Shown here: piece by piece, positions 43,851 to 54,280 of the stretch
How the letters are laid out: each line of letters begins with the position of its first letter
Numbering within the stretch: position 1 is the stretch's first letter
Assembly (NCBI RefSeq): GCF_023078355.1
Contig: NZ_CP095552.1
Location: forward strand, 1,488,001 to 1,552,000
Source: Gordonia hongkongensis
GTDB taxonomy: Bacteria; Actinomycetota; Actinomycetes; Mycobacteriales; Mycobacteriaceae
Length of the DNA stretch: 64,000 bases
Direction of reading: 5' to 3'
Made by a program: the position numbers and the translations under genes
The notes under the pieces: generated by a model
Databases searched by the model: none
Told to the model about the DNA's origin: nothing
Seen by the model: the letters and a program-made list of their open reading frames with translations, nothing else

Positions 43851-46800
43851 GTAGCTTGACGTTCCGCACGAGCGAGGTGAGCAGCGGCTTCTTCCGCGAA
43901 TAGGCCGGCGCGGAACGTACCGAGGGTGCCGCCGCGGAGTCGGCCGGTTCACTGACCACGGTCACCCGGTCGCCGGTCACCCCCGAGGTGGGTGCCCGGT
44001 TCGACATGCTGATCGCCCGGATGACCTCGGTCAGCCAGCCGCCCGCCGTCTCCTCGAAGTCGGGTTCGCAGTCGACGCGATCAAGCAGGCGGCGACCACC
44101 CAGTTCACCGATGCGGGTGTCGAGTTTGCGTCCGTGGCCGCAGAAGTCGTCGTAGTTGGAGTCGCCGAGCGCCAGCACCGCGTAGTCGACGCCGGACAGG
44201 TCGGGTGCGTCCTCGGAGTTCAGCGCGTCCCAGAACGACGTACCGTTGTCCGGCGGATCGCCGTCCCCGGTGGTCGAGGTGACGAACAGGGCCGTGCCCT
44301 TCAGTTCGCCGACCTCGACATCGTCCATCGACCGGGCGTCGACCCGGAGGCCACTGGCCTTGACGCGCTCGGCTGCTTCTGCGGCGAGCTCCTCGGCGTT
44401 GCCCATCTGCGAGGCCCAGAGCACCGTCACCGTGTCGGTGTCCGGTTCCGACGACGATGAGTCCGACCGGGGGACAGCGGGATCGGGTGCGGCGGCCGCG
44501 CGGGAGTACAGGCCGGCGAGAACACCTGACACCCAGACGCGGAGCTCGGCACCCAGCGGCGCATCGGCCGGGAGCACTGGACTGCCCGCGGGTGAGTCGC
44601 CCACGCCGGCCACTAGACCGGCCAGGTAGAGGCGCTCGGCGGGGGTCATCGCAGGCGCCTTGACACCCGAGACCCCCAGTGCCTCAGCAAGTTTAGGTGA
44701 ACCCGCGGCGACGACCGGCGCATCGTCGACGTCACCGCGCGAACCGGGCACCCGGATCAGGGTCACCGCACACACTTTCAGCTCCGGCTGCTGCGACAAC
44801 GGATCCACCGCGTCGGAGGTGACGGCATTGATCGCCAGGTGTTCGCCGAAGACGTCGTTCCAGTGAAACGGTACGAAGCAGTTGCCGGGTCGCACGCGGT
44901 CGGAGATCCGCGCCGGCAACACCGCCCGGCCGCGACGGGACGCCACCTCGACCTTGTCCGCGGCGGTGATGCCCAACCGGTCGGCATCGTCGGGATGTAT
45001 CTCGACGAAGGGCTCCGGGTTGAGTTTGTTGAGCTTGGCCACCCGGCCGGTCTTGGTCATGGTGTGCCACTGATGGGGCAATCGGCCCGTGTTCAGCAGG
45101 AAGGGGTAGTCGTCGTCGGGCATCTCGGCCGGGTCGAGGTGGGGACGGGCGAAGAACTGGGCGCGGCGGCTGGGGGTGGCGAACGCGAGGCGCGGCGTCG
45201 ACCCGTCGTCGAGGCGGTGGAGCGTCTGACTGCGACCGTCGTTGAGATACCGGATCGGGTTGCGGGCACCGGTGTCCACCGGATCGGGCTCGCCGTCTTC
45301 GGCCGGCGGGCACGGCCATTGCATCGGCGTGCGGCGGAGCCGGTCGTAGGTCACCCCGCGCAAGTCGTAGCCGGTGTTCGGGTTCGCGAACCGTTTGATC
45401 TCCTCGAACACCTCCTCGGCGCTCGCATAGTCGAAGGCGTCGGCGTACCCCATCTCGGCGGCGATGCGCGCGATGAGCTGCCAGTCCGGGATCGCCTGTC
45501 CGGGGGCATCGAGCGCGGGTTCGAACAGGGTGAGGTTGCGTTCGGAGTTGACCATCACACCGGTCGACTCCGACCACAGCGTCGCGGGCAGCACCACGTC
45601 GGCGTACTGGTTGGTCTCGGTGTCGACGAAGGTGTCCTGGGTGATCACGAGCTCGGCGCGTTCGAGTCCCTCGATGACGGTCTTGCGATTCGCCACCGAG
45701 GCAACGGGATTGGTGCAGATGATCCAGCATGCCTTGATCTCGCCATCGGCCATCCGACGGAACATGTCGATGGTGCCGCCGCCCACGTCGGTGCGCAGGG
45801 TCCCGGCCGGAACACCCCAGACGCCCTCCACGTACTCACGGTCCGCCGCGGACACGACAGCGCGCTGGCCGGGCAGTCCCGGGCCCATGTAACCCATCTC
45901 GCGTCCGCCCATGGCGTTCGGCTGTCCGGTCAGTGAGAACGGTCCGCTGCCGAGCCGGCAGATCGCGCCGGTGGCGAGGTGGAGGTTGACGAGCGCGTTG
46001 GTGTTCCAGGTCCCGTGGGTGGACTGGTTGAGGCCCATCGTCCAGCAACTCATCCAGTTGGCTGCGTTGCCGATGAGTTCGGCCGCGGCCCGCAGGTCCG
46101 ACGCCGCGATCCCGGTGATCGATTCGACGACATCCGGCGGGTACTGGGCGGCGAAGTCGGGGATCTGGTCGAAGCCGTCGGTGAACGACTCGATGAACTC
46201 GGTGTCGGTGTGGCCGTTCTCGATGAGCAGGTGCAGCAGGCCGTTGAGGAAGGCGAGGTCGGTCCCGGATCGGATCTGCAGGAACAGGTCCGCCTTGTCG
46301 GCCGTCGCCGTGCGTCGAGGATCGACGACGATCAGCTTCGCCCCGGCCTTGACCCGGTCCATCATGCGCAGGAACAGGATCGGGTGACAGTCGGCCATGT
46401 TGGCGCCGATGACCAGGAAGACGTCGGCGTGGTCGAAGTCCTGATACGACCCGGGCGGCCCGTCGGAGCCGAGCGACAGTTTGTATCCGGTCCCGGCGCT
46501 CGCCATGCACAGTCGCGAGTTCGACTCGATCTGGTTGGTGCGCAGGAATCCCTTGGCCAGTTTGTTCGCCAGGTACTGCGCCTCCAGCGACATCTGGCCC
46601 GACACATACAGGGCCACCGCGTCGGGCCCGTGCTCGTCGACGATGTCGCGCAGGTGTCGCGCGGTGTCGGTGACGACGGCGTCGAGTGCGTCGGGCCGGA
46701 GCTGGCCGCCCCGGTCGTCTCGGACCAGCGCGGTGGACAGGCGCCCGCCGGCGGCGAGCATGTCCGCGGTGGTGGACCCCTTGGTGCACAGTCGCCCGAA

Positions 46801-47007
46801 GTTCGTCGGATGATCGGGCCGGCCGATCGTCTTGGTGACGCGGTCGGAATCGTCGTCGAGCTTCATCTCCATGCCGCAACCGACACCGCAATAGGCGCAC
46901 AGCGACATCACCGATCGGGACACGACAGATCGAGTCGGGGCAGACAGGGTCACGGGTTCCAGCGTCGGAGGTCGATGTTTCGCGACCCGAAGCCCGGCGT
47001 TACGCAT
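43831..47007 (-). CDS. nasC: Assimilatory nitrate reductase-flavodoxin fusion (bifunctional nitrate reductase/flavoprotein), frameshifted near 3' end
   Basis: 1058 residues before a premature stop. N-terminal [4Fe-4S] site [12 protein letters not shown] ... CTKGSTT, then the molybdopterin oxidoreductase domain ([43 protein letters not shown]) and the molydopterin-dinucleotide-binding domain ([18 protein letters not shown]). After a linker comes a flavodoxin domain ([20 protein letters not shown] ... [12 protein letters not shown]). The protein should continue into the FAD/NAD(P)H domains (see previous entry), giving about 1390 residues. Reduces nitrate to nitrite for NirBD, with which it is convergent. 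Either a loss-of-function mutation or a read error. Confidence 0.93.
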   Translation of the reverse strand: MRNAGLRVAKHRPPTLEPVTLSAPTRSVVSRSVMSLCAYCGVGCGMEMKLDDDSDRVTKTIGRPDHPTNFGRLCTKGSTTADMLAAGGRLSTALVRDDRGGQLRPDALDAVVTDTARHLRDIVDEHGPDAVALYVSGQMSLEAQYLANKLAKGFLRTNQIESNSRLCMASAGTGYKLSLGSDGPPGSYQDFDHADVFLVIGANMADCHPILFLRMMDRVKAGAKLIVVDPRRTATADKADLFLQIRSGTDLAFLNGLLHLLIENGHTDTEFIESFTDGFDQIPDFAAQYPPDVVESITGIAASDLRAAAELIGNAANWMSCWTMGLNQSTHGTWNTNALVNLHLATGAICRLGSGPFSLTGQPNAMGGREMGYMGPGLPGQRAVVSAADREYVEGVWGVPAGTLRTDVGGGTIDMFRRMADGEIKACWIICTNPVASVANRKTVIEGLERAELVITQDTFVDTETNQYADVVLPATLWSESTGVMVNSERNLTLFEPALDAPGQAIPDWQLIARIAAEMGYADAFDYASAEEVFEEIKRFANPNTGYDLRGVTYDRLRRTPMQWPCPPAEDGEPDPVDTGARNPIRYLNDGRSQTLHRLDDGSTPRLAFATPSRRAQFFARPHLDPAEMPDDDYPFLLNTGRLPHQWHTMTKTGRVAKLNKLNPEPFVEIHPDDADRLGITAADKVEVASRRGRAVLPARISDRVRPGNCFVPFHWNDVFGEHLAINAVTSDAVDPLSQQPELKVCAVTLIRVPGSRGDVDDAPVVAAGSPKLAEALGVSGVKAPAMTPAERLYLAGLVAGVGDSPAGSPVLPADAPLGAELRVWVSGVLAGLYSRAAAAPDPAVPRSDSSSSEPDTDTVTVLWASQMGNAEELAAEAAERVKASGLRVDARSMDDVEVGELKGTALFVTSTTGDGDPPDNGTSFWDALNSEDAPDLSGVDYAVLALGDSNYDDFCGHGRKLDTRIGELGGRRLLDRVDCEPDFEETAGGWLTEVIRAISMSNRAPTSGVTGDRVTVVSEPADSAAAPSVRSAPAYSRKKPLLTSLVRNVKLQLRGVR

Positions 47008-47109
47008 CCATCAACTTGACCTCACAGAACTCGGTCCCCGATGTGAAAGGCCGCCGGAACCGCAGGTGAACGCCGACTCCGTCACTTGAACGGGTGGGTT
47101 TCGGCGTTG

Positions 47110-47129
47110 CTCAGCCGGATCTCAGCCGG
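47110..47129 (+). promoter_or_regulatory. Direct repeat CTCAGCCGG x2, candidate MprA box
   Basis: CTCAGCCGG at 47110-47118 and 47121-47129, period 11 bp (one helix turn), 20 bp before the mprA start. MprA is known to bind paired direct-repeat boxes and to autoregulate; I recall its consensus only approximately. Confidence 0.6.
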
Positions 47130-47148
47130 GGTGGATAAGACTGTAGCC

Positions 47149-47835
47149 ATGCGCATCCTCGTGGTCGATGACGATCGGGCCGTCCGGGAGTCGTTGCGAC
47201 GGTCGCTCACCTTCAACGGTTACAGCGTCGAGACCGCGGGCGACGGCATCGAGGCACTCGAGAAGATCCTGGCCGACCGGCCGGACGTGGCGATCCTCGA
47301 CGTGATGATGCCCAGGCTCGACGGCCTCGAGGTGTGCCGCCGACTCCGCTCCGCCGGTGACGACCTCCCCATCCTGGTGCTGACCGCACGCGACTCGGTG
47401 TCCGAGCGGGTGTCCGGGCTCGACGCCGGAGCCGACGACTACCTGCCCAAGCCGTTCGCCCTCGAGGAACTCCTCGCCCGGTTGCGGGCGCTGTTGCGCC
47501 GTGCCTCGCCGGACGAGGACGCGGATTCGGAGACCCTGACGTTCGCGGATCTGTCGCTCGATCCCGTCACCCGCGATGTCACCCGCGGCGAGCGCTCGAT
47601 CAGTCTGACGCGCACCGAGTTCGCCCTGCTCGAGATGCTCATGGCCAATCCGCGCCGGGTGTTGTCGCGCAGCCGCATCCTCGAAGAGGTCTGGGGCTAC
47701 GACTTCCCGACGTCGGGTAATGCGCTCGAGGTGTACGTCGGCTATCTCCGGCGCAAGACCGAGGCCGACGGCGAACCCCGACTGATCCACACCGTGCGCG
47801 GGGTCGGGTACGTCCTGCGGGAGACGCCGCCCTAG
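47149..47835 (+). CDS. mprA: Response regulator, MprA-like
   Basis: 228 residues. Receiver domain with acidic pocket VDDD, phosphoryl Asp in [13 protein letters not shown], Thr (LTARD) and Lys (LPKPF). OmpR/PhoB winged helix at the C terminus ([20 protein letters not shown] ... VYVGYLRRK). Pairs with the kinase next door; the next genes pepD and moaB2 give the mycobacterial MprAB stress locus order. ATG 47149 gives the canonical start; the frame is open to 47086. Confidence 0.93.
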   Translation: MRILVVDDDRAVRESLRRSLTFNGYSVETAGDGIEALEKILADRPDVAILDVMMPRLDGLEVCRRLRSAGDDLPILVLTARDSVSERVSGLDAGADDYLPKPFALEELLARLRALLRRASPDEDADSETLTFADLSLDPVTRDVTRGERSISLTRTEFALLEMLMANPRRVLSRSRILEEVWGYDFPTSGNALEVYVGYLRRKTEADGEPRLIHTVRGVGYVLRETPP

Positions 47836-49373
47836 TGATCGGCAAGTCGTCGAACTCGACGTCGCGACACCCGAAGACCCGGGATCTCCTCCGCGACCGC
47901 CTCACCCGGGCGATCACGGGGAACACCACCGGTGTCGGGTCGGACGAGAAGGAGATGCGGGCGCCGATGCCGCTGATGCGCGCGGTGTCGCTGCGTACCC
48001 GCGTGACGATCCTGTCGGCGACCGTCGTGCTGGTCTCGGTGAGTCTGATGGCCGCGGCCGCGTATTTCGTCGTGTATCGCGCGATGTACAACGATGTCGA
48101 CCAGCAGCTCGAGAGTCGCGCCGACGGGATGGCCGCGCTCGCCCGCGCGGGGGTCCTGCGTACGCAACCCGAGCAACTGGTGGCCGGAACGGTGTTCTCC
48201 ACCAACATCTCCATCGCGCTGGTGACCCCCAGCGGCGAGACGTATCTCATCGGTCAGGTGCCGTTCGACGACGTCGAACGCGGCATCGTCCGGTCGCCGT
48301 CCGTACCCGGTTCCACGCAGCAGAGCCTGCGCACCACGCGCAATCAGCGTGTCCTGACCCGCAAACTCGACGACGGCAACACCCTCGTGCTCGCACAGAG
48401 CCTCATCCAGACCGACCGGGTGCTCAAGCGTCTGGCCTGGGTGCTCTTCGTCGTCGGTTGCGGCGGGGTCGCCCTCGCCGCCCTGGCCGGGACGACGGTG
48501 GCGCGCGCCGGGTTGCGGCCGGTCTCGCGTCTCAACCGCGCCGTGGAGCGGGTCGCGCGGACCAACGACCTGACGCCCATCCCGGTGACCGGCAACGACG
48601 AACTCGCCAAGCTCACGGTCAGTTTCAACGCCATGCTGCGCGCCCTCGACGAGTCCCGGGATCGGCAGGCACGTCTGGTCGCCGACGCCGGACACGAGCT
48701 GCGGACCCCGTTGACCTCGTTGCGGACCAATCTGGAGTTGCTGATCGCCGCGAGTCGTCCCGGGGCGCGGGCGGTACCGGAGGAGGACATGGTCGATCTC
48801 CGTGCCGACGTGATGGCGCAGATCGAGGAATTGTCCACGCTCGTGGGCGATCTCGTCGACCTCGCCCGCGAGGACGCGCCGGAGGTGGTCTACGAGGAGG
48901 TCGATCTCGCCGAAATCGTGGAGCAGGCCCTCGAACGAGTTCGACGCCGCCGCAACGACGTCGAGTTCGAGGTGGACGTCGCCCCATGGTTCGTGTTCGG
49001 CGAGGCACATGGACTGTCGCGGGCGGTGCTGAACGTGCTCGACAACGCGGCGAAGTGGAGTCCCCCGGGCCGTACGGTGCGCGTCGGCCTGACCCAGGTC
49101 GGGATGTCGACCGCGGAGCTCACCGTTGCCGATGCCGGTCCCGGAATCCCCGAGGAGGACCGAGGTCTCGTCTTCGAGCGGTTCTATCGGTCGACGCAGT
49201 CGCGGTCGATGCCGGGATCGGGTCTGGGACTGGCGATCGTGCGTCAGGTGGTCGAACGACACGGCGGCACCGTGGTCGCCGACACGTCGCCGCTCGGGGG
49301 AGCGCTGATCCGGATGACCCTGCCGGGCCGGGCAACTGCGGCGGAACCATCCCCGCAGGTGATTCGTCAGTAG
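47835..49373 (+). CDS. mprB: Sensor histidine kinase, MprB-like
   Basis: 512 residues. Two membrane helices (ILSATVVLVSVSLMAAAAYF and LAWVLFVVGCGGVALAALAG) frame an extracytoplasmic sensor of ~115 residues. HAMP follows, then HisKA with ADAGHELRTPL (phospho-His near residue 287) and an HATPase with DNAAKWS, DAGPGIPEED, GSGLGLAIV. GTG start overlaps the mprA stop by one base; a start at ATG 47955 is also possible. MprB in mycobacteria senses envelope stress. Confidence 0.92.
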   Translation: MIGKSSNSTSRHPKTRDLLRDRLTRAITGNTTGVGSDEKEMRAPMPLMRAVSLRTRVTILSATVVLVSVSLMAAAAYFVVYRAMYNDVDQQLESRADGMAALARAGVLRTQPEQLVAGTVFSTNISIALVTPSGETYLIGQVPFDDVERGIVRSPSVPGSTQQSLRTTRNQRVLTRKLDDGNTLVLAQSLIQTDRVLKRLAWVLFVVGCGGVALAALAGTTVARAGLRPVSRLNRAVERVARTNDLTPIPVTGNDELAKLTVSFNAMLRALDESRDRQARLVADAGHELRTPLTSLRTNLELLIAASRPGARAVPEEDMVDLRADVMAQIEELSTLVGDLVDLAREDAPEVVYEEVDLAEIVEQALERVRRRRNDVEFEVDVAPWFVFGEAHGLSRAVLNVLDNAAKWSPPGRTVRVGLTQVGMSTAELTVADAGPGIPEEDRGLVFERFYRSTQSRSMPGSGLGLAIVRQVVERHGGTVVADTSPLGGALIRMTLPGRATAAEPSPQVIRQ

Positions 49374-49579
49374 AGGAGAAGCGGGTGGCGCCGGGCCGAC
49401 GACTCGGTTGTCGACGACTGCGAACAGCCTTGAACTCGCCCGGTGTGACCTGGTCTCGGATCACCTAGGGTTGACCGAAGGCGCAGTTCGGGTACGACGA
49501 TGCCGAGGTGTTGCGGTCCCGGCCCGGCCACTGACAACAAGCACCGGCGCATGGCCGGGCCGACGAGGAAGAGACGAAG

Positions 49580-51064
49580 ATGACGACTGGCGGTTCGCAC
49601 GGTGACAGCTCCTACGGGGGCGGTCAGCACGGCGGTGGTCAACACGGCGGTGGTCAGCACGGTGGGGGCCAACCGGGCGGGGGTCACCGCGCGGCGTCGG
49701 GCAACGAGGCGTCGGGACAGGGCGGTCCGTTCGGTCCGCCGTCGGGCTCCTTCCCCGCACCGGGCGGCCAGGGCTACCCGGGTACCAACGCGCCGACATC
49801 GTCGTACGGCAGGCCCGGGACGAGTCCGTTCCCGCCACAGGGCAACTACGGTCCGGGTCCCGCGTACGGACAGTCGGGCCAGCCGCCGTTCGGCTCCCAG
49901 CCCGGCTTCGGGAACCAGGGCCCGGACGGTCCCTCGGCCGTACCCGCCAAGAAGAAGAGTGGCGGTCGCCTCGTGGCGCTGGGGGTGGCTGGACTCGTCC
50001 TGGCATTGGTCGCGGGCGGTGTGGGTGGCGTGGCCGGATACAACCTCGCCGAGTCCGACGGTGGTTCCAGCTCCAGCAACGGTCCGCTGGGCGGCGATCC
50101 CGGCAACGACAACACGACGCCGGTCGCCGCGCCGGCCGGTTCCGTGCAGGAAGTCGCGGCCCGGGTCACCCCGTCGGTGGTCTCCATCGAGGTCGCGTCC
50201 GGCGGGGCGATGGGTTCCGGCTCGGGCGTCGTCCTCAGCGAGGACGGCGTCATCATGACGAACAACCACGTCGTCAGTGCCGGCGGCAACGGCCCGGCGT
50301 CGAGGGTCGCGGTCAACTTCGCCGACGGTTCGCGGGCCGAGGCCCGTGTCCTGGGCGCTGACCCGATCTCCGACATCGCGGTCATCAAGGTCGACCGCGA
50401 CGACGTCACACCGATCACCGTCGGCAACTCGAACAACCTCGCCGTGGGGCAGGACGTGATCGCGATCGGTTCGCCCCTGGGACTCGCGGGCACCGTCACC
50501 ACCGGCATCATCAGCGCGCTCAACCGTCCCGTGCTGACCTCGCGTGACCCCGGGACCAACACCACCTCGGTCATCGACGCCATCCAGACGGACGCGGCGA
50601 TCAACCCGGGCAACTCCGGCGGTGCCCTGGTGAACGCCCGGGGCGCGCTGATCGGGATCAACACCGCGATCGCCACCCTCGGTGGGGGTGAACAACAGGC
50701 CGGTGGCAGCATCGGACTCGGGTTCGCGATCCCGATCGATCAGGCCATCCGGGTGGCCAGGGAACTCGAGGCCACCGGCAAGGCCAGCCACGCCAACATC
50801 GGTGTGTCGGTACGGCCGAGCGGCGCGTCCGACGCACCCGGGGCCGTCGTCACCGCGGTGACGCCCGGCGGTCCGGCTGCGAATGCGGGCATCCCCGAGG
50901 ACGCGGTCATCACGAAGGTCGACGACCGCGTCATCTCCTCCGGGGACGCCCTCGTCGCCGCGGTCCGATCGCACGCACCGGGCGACACGGTCACCGTGAC
51001 CTACGTGGACAACGGTGCCACCAAGACCGCCCAGGTGAAGCTCGGCACGCTCGCGGCCGGCTGA
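49580..51064 (+). CDS. pepD: HtrA/DegP-type serine protease, PepD-like
   Basis: 494 residues. Cytoplasmic ~130-residue tail rich in Gly/His/Gln with HGGGQ repeats; one membrane helix (LVALGVAGLVLALVAGGVGG); then a trypsin-like domain with His (MTNNHVVSAGG), Asp (SDIAVIKVD) and Ser (NPGNSGGALV), and one PDZ domain at the C terminus. Degrades or refolds damaged envelope proteins; in mycobacteria part of the MprAB regulon. ATG follows GAGGAAGAG. Confidence 0.93.
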   Translation: MTTGGSHGDSSYGGGQHGGGQHGGGQHGGGQPGGGHRAASGNEASGQGGPFGPPSGSFPAPGGQGYPGTNAPTSSYGRPGTSPFPPQGNYGPGPAYGQSGQPPFGSQPGFGNQGPDGPSAVPAKKKSGGRLVALGVAGLVLALVAGGVGGVAGYNLAESDGGSSSSNGPLGGDPGNDNTTPVAAPAGSVQEVAARVTPSVVSIEVASGGAMGSGSGVVLSEDGVIMTNNHVVSAGGNGPASRVAVNFADGSRAEARVLGADPISDIAVIKVDRDDVTPITVGNSNNLAVGQDVIAIGSPLGLAGTVTTGIISALNRPVLTSRDPGTNTTSVIDAIQTDAAINPGNSGGALVNARGALIGINTAIATLGGGEQQAGGSIGLGFAIPIDQAIRVARELEATGKASHANIGVSVRPSGASDAPGAVVTAVTPGGPAANAGIPEDAVITKVDDRVISSGDALVAAVRSHAPGDTVTVTYVDNGATKTAQVKLGTLAAG

Positions 51065-51176
51065 CCGACCACCACAACTGCATCGAGGAGGCTGTTCCGG
51101 CGCCCACCGCGGGCGCCGGCGCAGCGCAGCACGAACGACCGTTTCGACGGTCCCACCCATCAAGAAAGGGCCTGTC

Positions 51177-51854
51177 ATGTCCGACGCTGCTCCGCGCAAC
51201 CCGGGTACCACCGCCGTCTCCGCCGAGACCGATCTCGACGAGAACTCATTGGACGTCCGCCTCGCGGGCGGGCCGGGCCGGGTCCGGTCGACCCCGCCCG
51301 CCGACGTGGTCGCGGCCGACGCCGCGGCACGGGAATTCGTCGCGCGCCACGAACAGGCCGCTCACCGCCCCCAGGGCGAAGAGATCGGCCGTGCGCTGGT
51401 CGTCGTCGTCGACGACGAGGCGGCCCACGGTGAGGACCAGCGCCTGCTCGGGCCGCTCGTGAGCGAACTGCTGGCCGAGGCGGGGTTCCACGTCGACGCC
51501 GCCGTGGTCGTCTCCGGGGACGAGGTGGAGATCCGCAATGCGCTCAACACCGCGGTGATCGGCGGAGTGGACCTCGTGGTCTCGGTGGGCGGCGTCGGCG
51601 TCGGCGCCCGGGATGTGACGCCCGAGGCCACCGAACCCCTTCTGGATCGGCGTCTGCGGGGTATAGAAGAGGCCGTCCGCAGCTCCGGTCTGGCGGCGGG
51701 AGCCACCGACGGCGGACTTTCGCGCGGGCTGGCTGGAATCTCCGGGCAGACACTCGTGGTGAACCTGGCCAACTCGCGGGCTGCGGTGCGCGACGGCATG
51801 GCGACCGCCGCACCCCTCGCCAAATACGTGATCGAGTCGATCAGCGAGTTCTGA
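51177..51854 (+). CDS. moaB2: MoaB/Mog-type molybdenum cofactor protein, MoaB2-like
   Basis: 225 residues. The MoCF-binding fold is seen as DLVVSVGGVGVGARDVTPEATEPLLDRRL and GISGQTLVVNLANSRAAVRDGMA. The usual GGTG is GGVG here. The first ~65 residues are an extra charged N-terminal extension. Fourth gene of the mprA-mprB-pepD-moaB2 order. Enzymatic activity in cofactor synthesis is plausible but unproven for MoaB2. Confidence 0.88.
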   Translation: MSDAAPRNPGTTAVSAETDLDENSLDVRLAGGPGRVRSTPPADVVAADAAAREFVARHEQAAHRPQGEEIGRALVVVVDDEAAHGEDQRLLGPLVSELLAEAGFHVDAAVVVSGDEVEIRNALNTAVIGGVDLVVSVGGVGVGARDVTPEATEPLLDRRLRGIEEAVRSSGLAAGATDGGLSRGLAGISGQTLVVNLANSRAAVRDGMATAAPLAKYVIESISEF

Positions 51855-52488
51855 GCCGGTCGCTCCGCGAGACCTCCGAGCGACCCTGAAATCGGGAACA
51901 GAGTCTTCAGAACCCCGGAAATTGCCGATGAGCAGCAATGATGACGACGCGCAGCACCGAGCTGCGCGGCGTCGTCGTCTCGATGCGGTGTTCGGAAACA
52001 CCCTTCCTGAACTGACTTCAGACGAGAGTGACGAACATCACACAGGGCGCTCTAAGGATTGGTACGAGGCGCAGCGGCCGCCGCATCACGAGTGATTTCG
52101 CTCTTTACGCACGTAGTCACATCAGCGTGTTTTCCTGTCGTTAACTTTCGCCGTTCTATCGTTGGCGAATCCGAGATTCACGCTGGTGCGTGGCCTCTTC
52201 GTGACACGCTCGAGTCCTCCTGTTGCCCGACTTGAGACCGCTCCGATAACGTTCGGCTCGACGACACGCCGGTCCCCAGCGTCGGGGACCGGGGGGAGTC
52301 CTGCGATCTGTCGCGAGTGACGACGCAGCAGTGACCAGGAATTCGATGGATTCTTAACGACGGCTAAGACATGCGTAAGAGCAGGCTTAGTGGTAACTGT
52401 GTGGGAGCCCATCGAACGTCGTGGGTCATGACTTGCGGGTGTGAGTGCATTCCGCGGGGTAACAGCCGAATCCTGTGAGAGGGAACGA
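51855..52488 (+). other. 634-bp non-coding region upstream of the porins
   Basis: Begins with an imperfect terminator-like hairpin (51943-51976, GACGACGCGCAGC / GCTGCGCGGCGTCGTC) after moaB2. The rest has no gene with coding character and must contain the porin promoter; AT-richer stretches around 52115-52160 and 52340-52400 are the candidates. A long 5' leader is likely, as for mspA-type genes. Confidence 0.6.
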
Positions 52489-53139
52489 ATGAGCAAGTTC
52501 AGCAAGCTTGGGCTGCGCCGCGCCGCGGGCGCGGTCGCGATCGCCTCGGCCGCGGTCGTGGGCCTGGCCGGCATGGGCGTCGGTGAAGCGGCAGGTGCGC
52601 CGCTGCCGAACGGATACAAGAAGGCTGCCGGAATTGACGGCGAGTCGATTCAGACCTGGCGGACCGGTGAGAACGCGTATCCGATCGCCACAGTCGCGAA
52701 CAATCCCGCGGCTCGCGGATTCGTCCTGTCGGGTACTTACACTGCGAAGGCTTCGCCCGGAGTCGGCGGCAACCTGGCCGTGAAGTACATCGTGGGCTGC
52801 CAGGTAGACGTCGGTGGCGTGGATTTGTCGGTCGGCGGGGCGCTTGAGATGGGTGCGAGTACGACCGTGGGGCTTTCCGGTGGGCTGACGCTCGGTCTCG
52901 CGCCCGGTCAGGTTGCCATCGTGAGTGTTACCGACAAGGACCTGTCCGACTCCGGCGTGGCGTCGGTTCAGCTGTCGCAGATTTCCTTCAACCTGAACAA
53001 CTGCGGTGGTTTCGCCTCGGCTCGCTCGGCAGTCAAGGTCATCGGCGCCAAGGGCTACAGCACCGATGACGGCAAGCTGAGCGGCGAAGGCACTCTCATT
53101 CAGTCCACTCTGTACGGCAAGCCCTTCAGCATCGGTTGA
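52489..53139 (+). CDS. mspA: MspA-family outer-membrane porin
   Basis: 216 residues. Signal peptide of about 30 residues (basic start, AVAIASAAVVGLAGMG, cleavage after GEAAGA). The mature part shows the MspA pattern: VLSGTYTAKASPGVGGNLAV, YIVGCQVDVGG, LSLGL-like strands and a C-terminal CGGFASARSAVKVIG. Forms octameric channels across the mycolate outer membrane for small hydrophilic nutrients. ATG 52489 follows GAGAGGGAACGA. Confidence 0.92.
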   Translation: MSKFSKLGLRRAAGAVAIASAAVVGLAGMGVGEAAGAPLPNGYKKAAGIDGESIQTWRTGENAYPIATVANNPAARGFVLSGTYTAKASPGVGGNLAVKYIVGCQVDVGGVDLSVGGALEMGASTTVGLSGGLTLGLAPGQVAIVSVTDKDLSDSGVASVQLSQISFNLNNCGGFASARSAVKVIGAKGYSTDDGKLSGEGTLIQSTLYGKPFSIG

Positions 53140-53209
53140 TTCGGGCGCAGATAACCAGCTTTTCCTGACTGTCTGCCCTGAGCAGATCGACATTCCACGA
53201 AGGGGAATC

Positions 53210-53866
53210 ATGAAGAAGAACATCACGCGTCGCGTGGTCGCGGCGGCCGGTCTCGCCGGTGCCGTCGCGATGGGCCTCACCAGCCTCGGCGCCGGTGGCG
53301 CCACCGCCGGCCCGCTGCCGGGCGGCACCATCACCAAGACCTTGGTCGACGGCACCCCCGTCACCGTCCAGCTGTTCGACGAGTACGTCAACGTCCAGCG
53401 TCCGATCAGCAACGTCCCCACTACGCGTGAGGTCTGGCTGTCGGGCAAGGTCCGCGTAACTGTTGGTGGCAAGGCCGAGGGTGGCTCGATCAAGGTCGGT
53501 TACGACGTGGGCTGCCAGGTTCATTTCGGGGGCGGCGAACTCGGTACCAGTGTCGGTGTTGAGCAGTCGGCTGACACCACGACCACTGTCGAGCCCGAGG
53601 GCAGTCTCTCGCTGGGCCCCGGCGAAGTCAGCCGCGTCTGGCTGGTCAATGAGACCTCTGGTGACAACACCGCCTACAAGGACTACGAGCTGAACGCGTA
53701 CACCTTCGAGGGGCAAAAGGGCGGCGTCGCATACAGCCAGGAGCAGTTCAAGGTCGAGAGCTGCGCCGGTTACGCCGCCGCTCGCGCCTTCGTCCAGGTG
53801 ACGGTCAGCACCGACGCCGTCAAGGGTGTCGTGGTGCTCAACGGAAAGCACTTCAGCCTCGGCTGA
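53210..53866 (+). CDS. MspA-family outer-membrane porin, second copy
   Basis: 218 residues. Signal peptide to about residue 32 (GAVAMGLTSLGAGGATAG). Same blocks as the upstream paralogue (VGYDVGCQVHFGGGEL, SCAGYAAARAFVQVTV, final KHFSLG against KPFSIG), but a longer middle. 70 bp after the first porin without a terminator between them, so probably one transcript ended by the hairpin at 53884. Confidence 0.92.
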   Translation: MKKNITRRVVAAAGLAGAVAMGLTSLGAGGATAGPLPGGTITKTLVDGTPVTVQLFDEYVNVQRPISNVPTTREVWLSGKVRVTVGGKAEGGSIKVGYDVGCQVHFGGGELGTSVGVEQSADTTTTVEPEGSLSLGPGEVSRVWLVNETSGDNTAYKDYELNAYTFEGQKGGVAYSQEQFKVESCAGYAAARAFVQVTVSTDAVKGVVVLNGKHFSLG

Positions 53867-53883
53867 TCGCCTCTTCCACCACG

Positions 53884-53921
53884 CCGCGGGGCGGGAATCC
53901 GAACGGATTCCCGCCCCGCGG
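53884..53921 (+). terminator. Strong hairpin terminator after the porins
   Basis: Perfect 17-bp arms CCGCGGGGCGGGAATCC / GGATTCCCGCCCCGCGG around GAAC, followed by TCGTTGTTG. Confidence 0.92.
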
Positions 53922-54052
53922 TCGTTGTTGTGGGGTCGGTTCGGTGTTGCTGTGAGTCCCCTGTAACCGGCTGTCTCGCAGCGGGTTTGATCAGTCTCCG
54001 GTCGTAGTCTCGGTCTCGGCGGTGTCCATCCCGCCGGTGAGGAGCCATCGAC

Positions 54053-54280
54053 ATGCTCACAGCCACCGACTCGAGACCGGTCGACGAGTCGCGTACGGGC
54101 GAAGCGGAGCCACGCGTCCCGGCGGTTGACGCCCGACCGGCCACACTCTCGGTATCGGCGACCATTCGCCGTTTCGCGCCTCTGGTCGAAGGTCTGCGGT
54201 GGCGTCTCACGCTCGCCGTCATCTGTCATCTGGTGCAGGTCGGTACCACCGTCGTCACCGTTGCATTGTTCGCGCACATT
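54053..54280 (+). pseudogene. ABC exporter, 5' fragment interrupted by ISL3
   Basis: First 76 residues of an ABC exporter: disordered start, then RWRLTLAVICHLVQVGTTVV beginning the first membrane helix. After FAHI the frame runs into the ISL3 end and stops at 54322. Joining 54280 to 57177 gives an uninterrupted ~633-residue exporter (see 57177-58850). ATG follows GGTGAGGAG. Confidence 0.9.
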
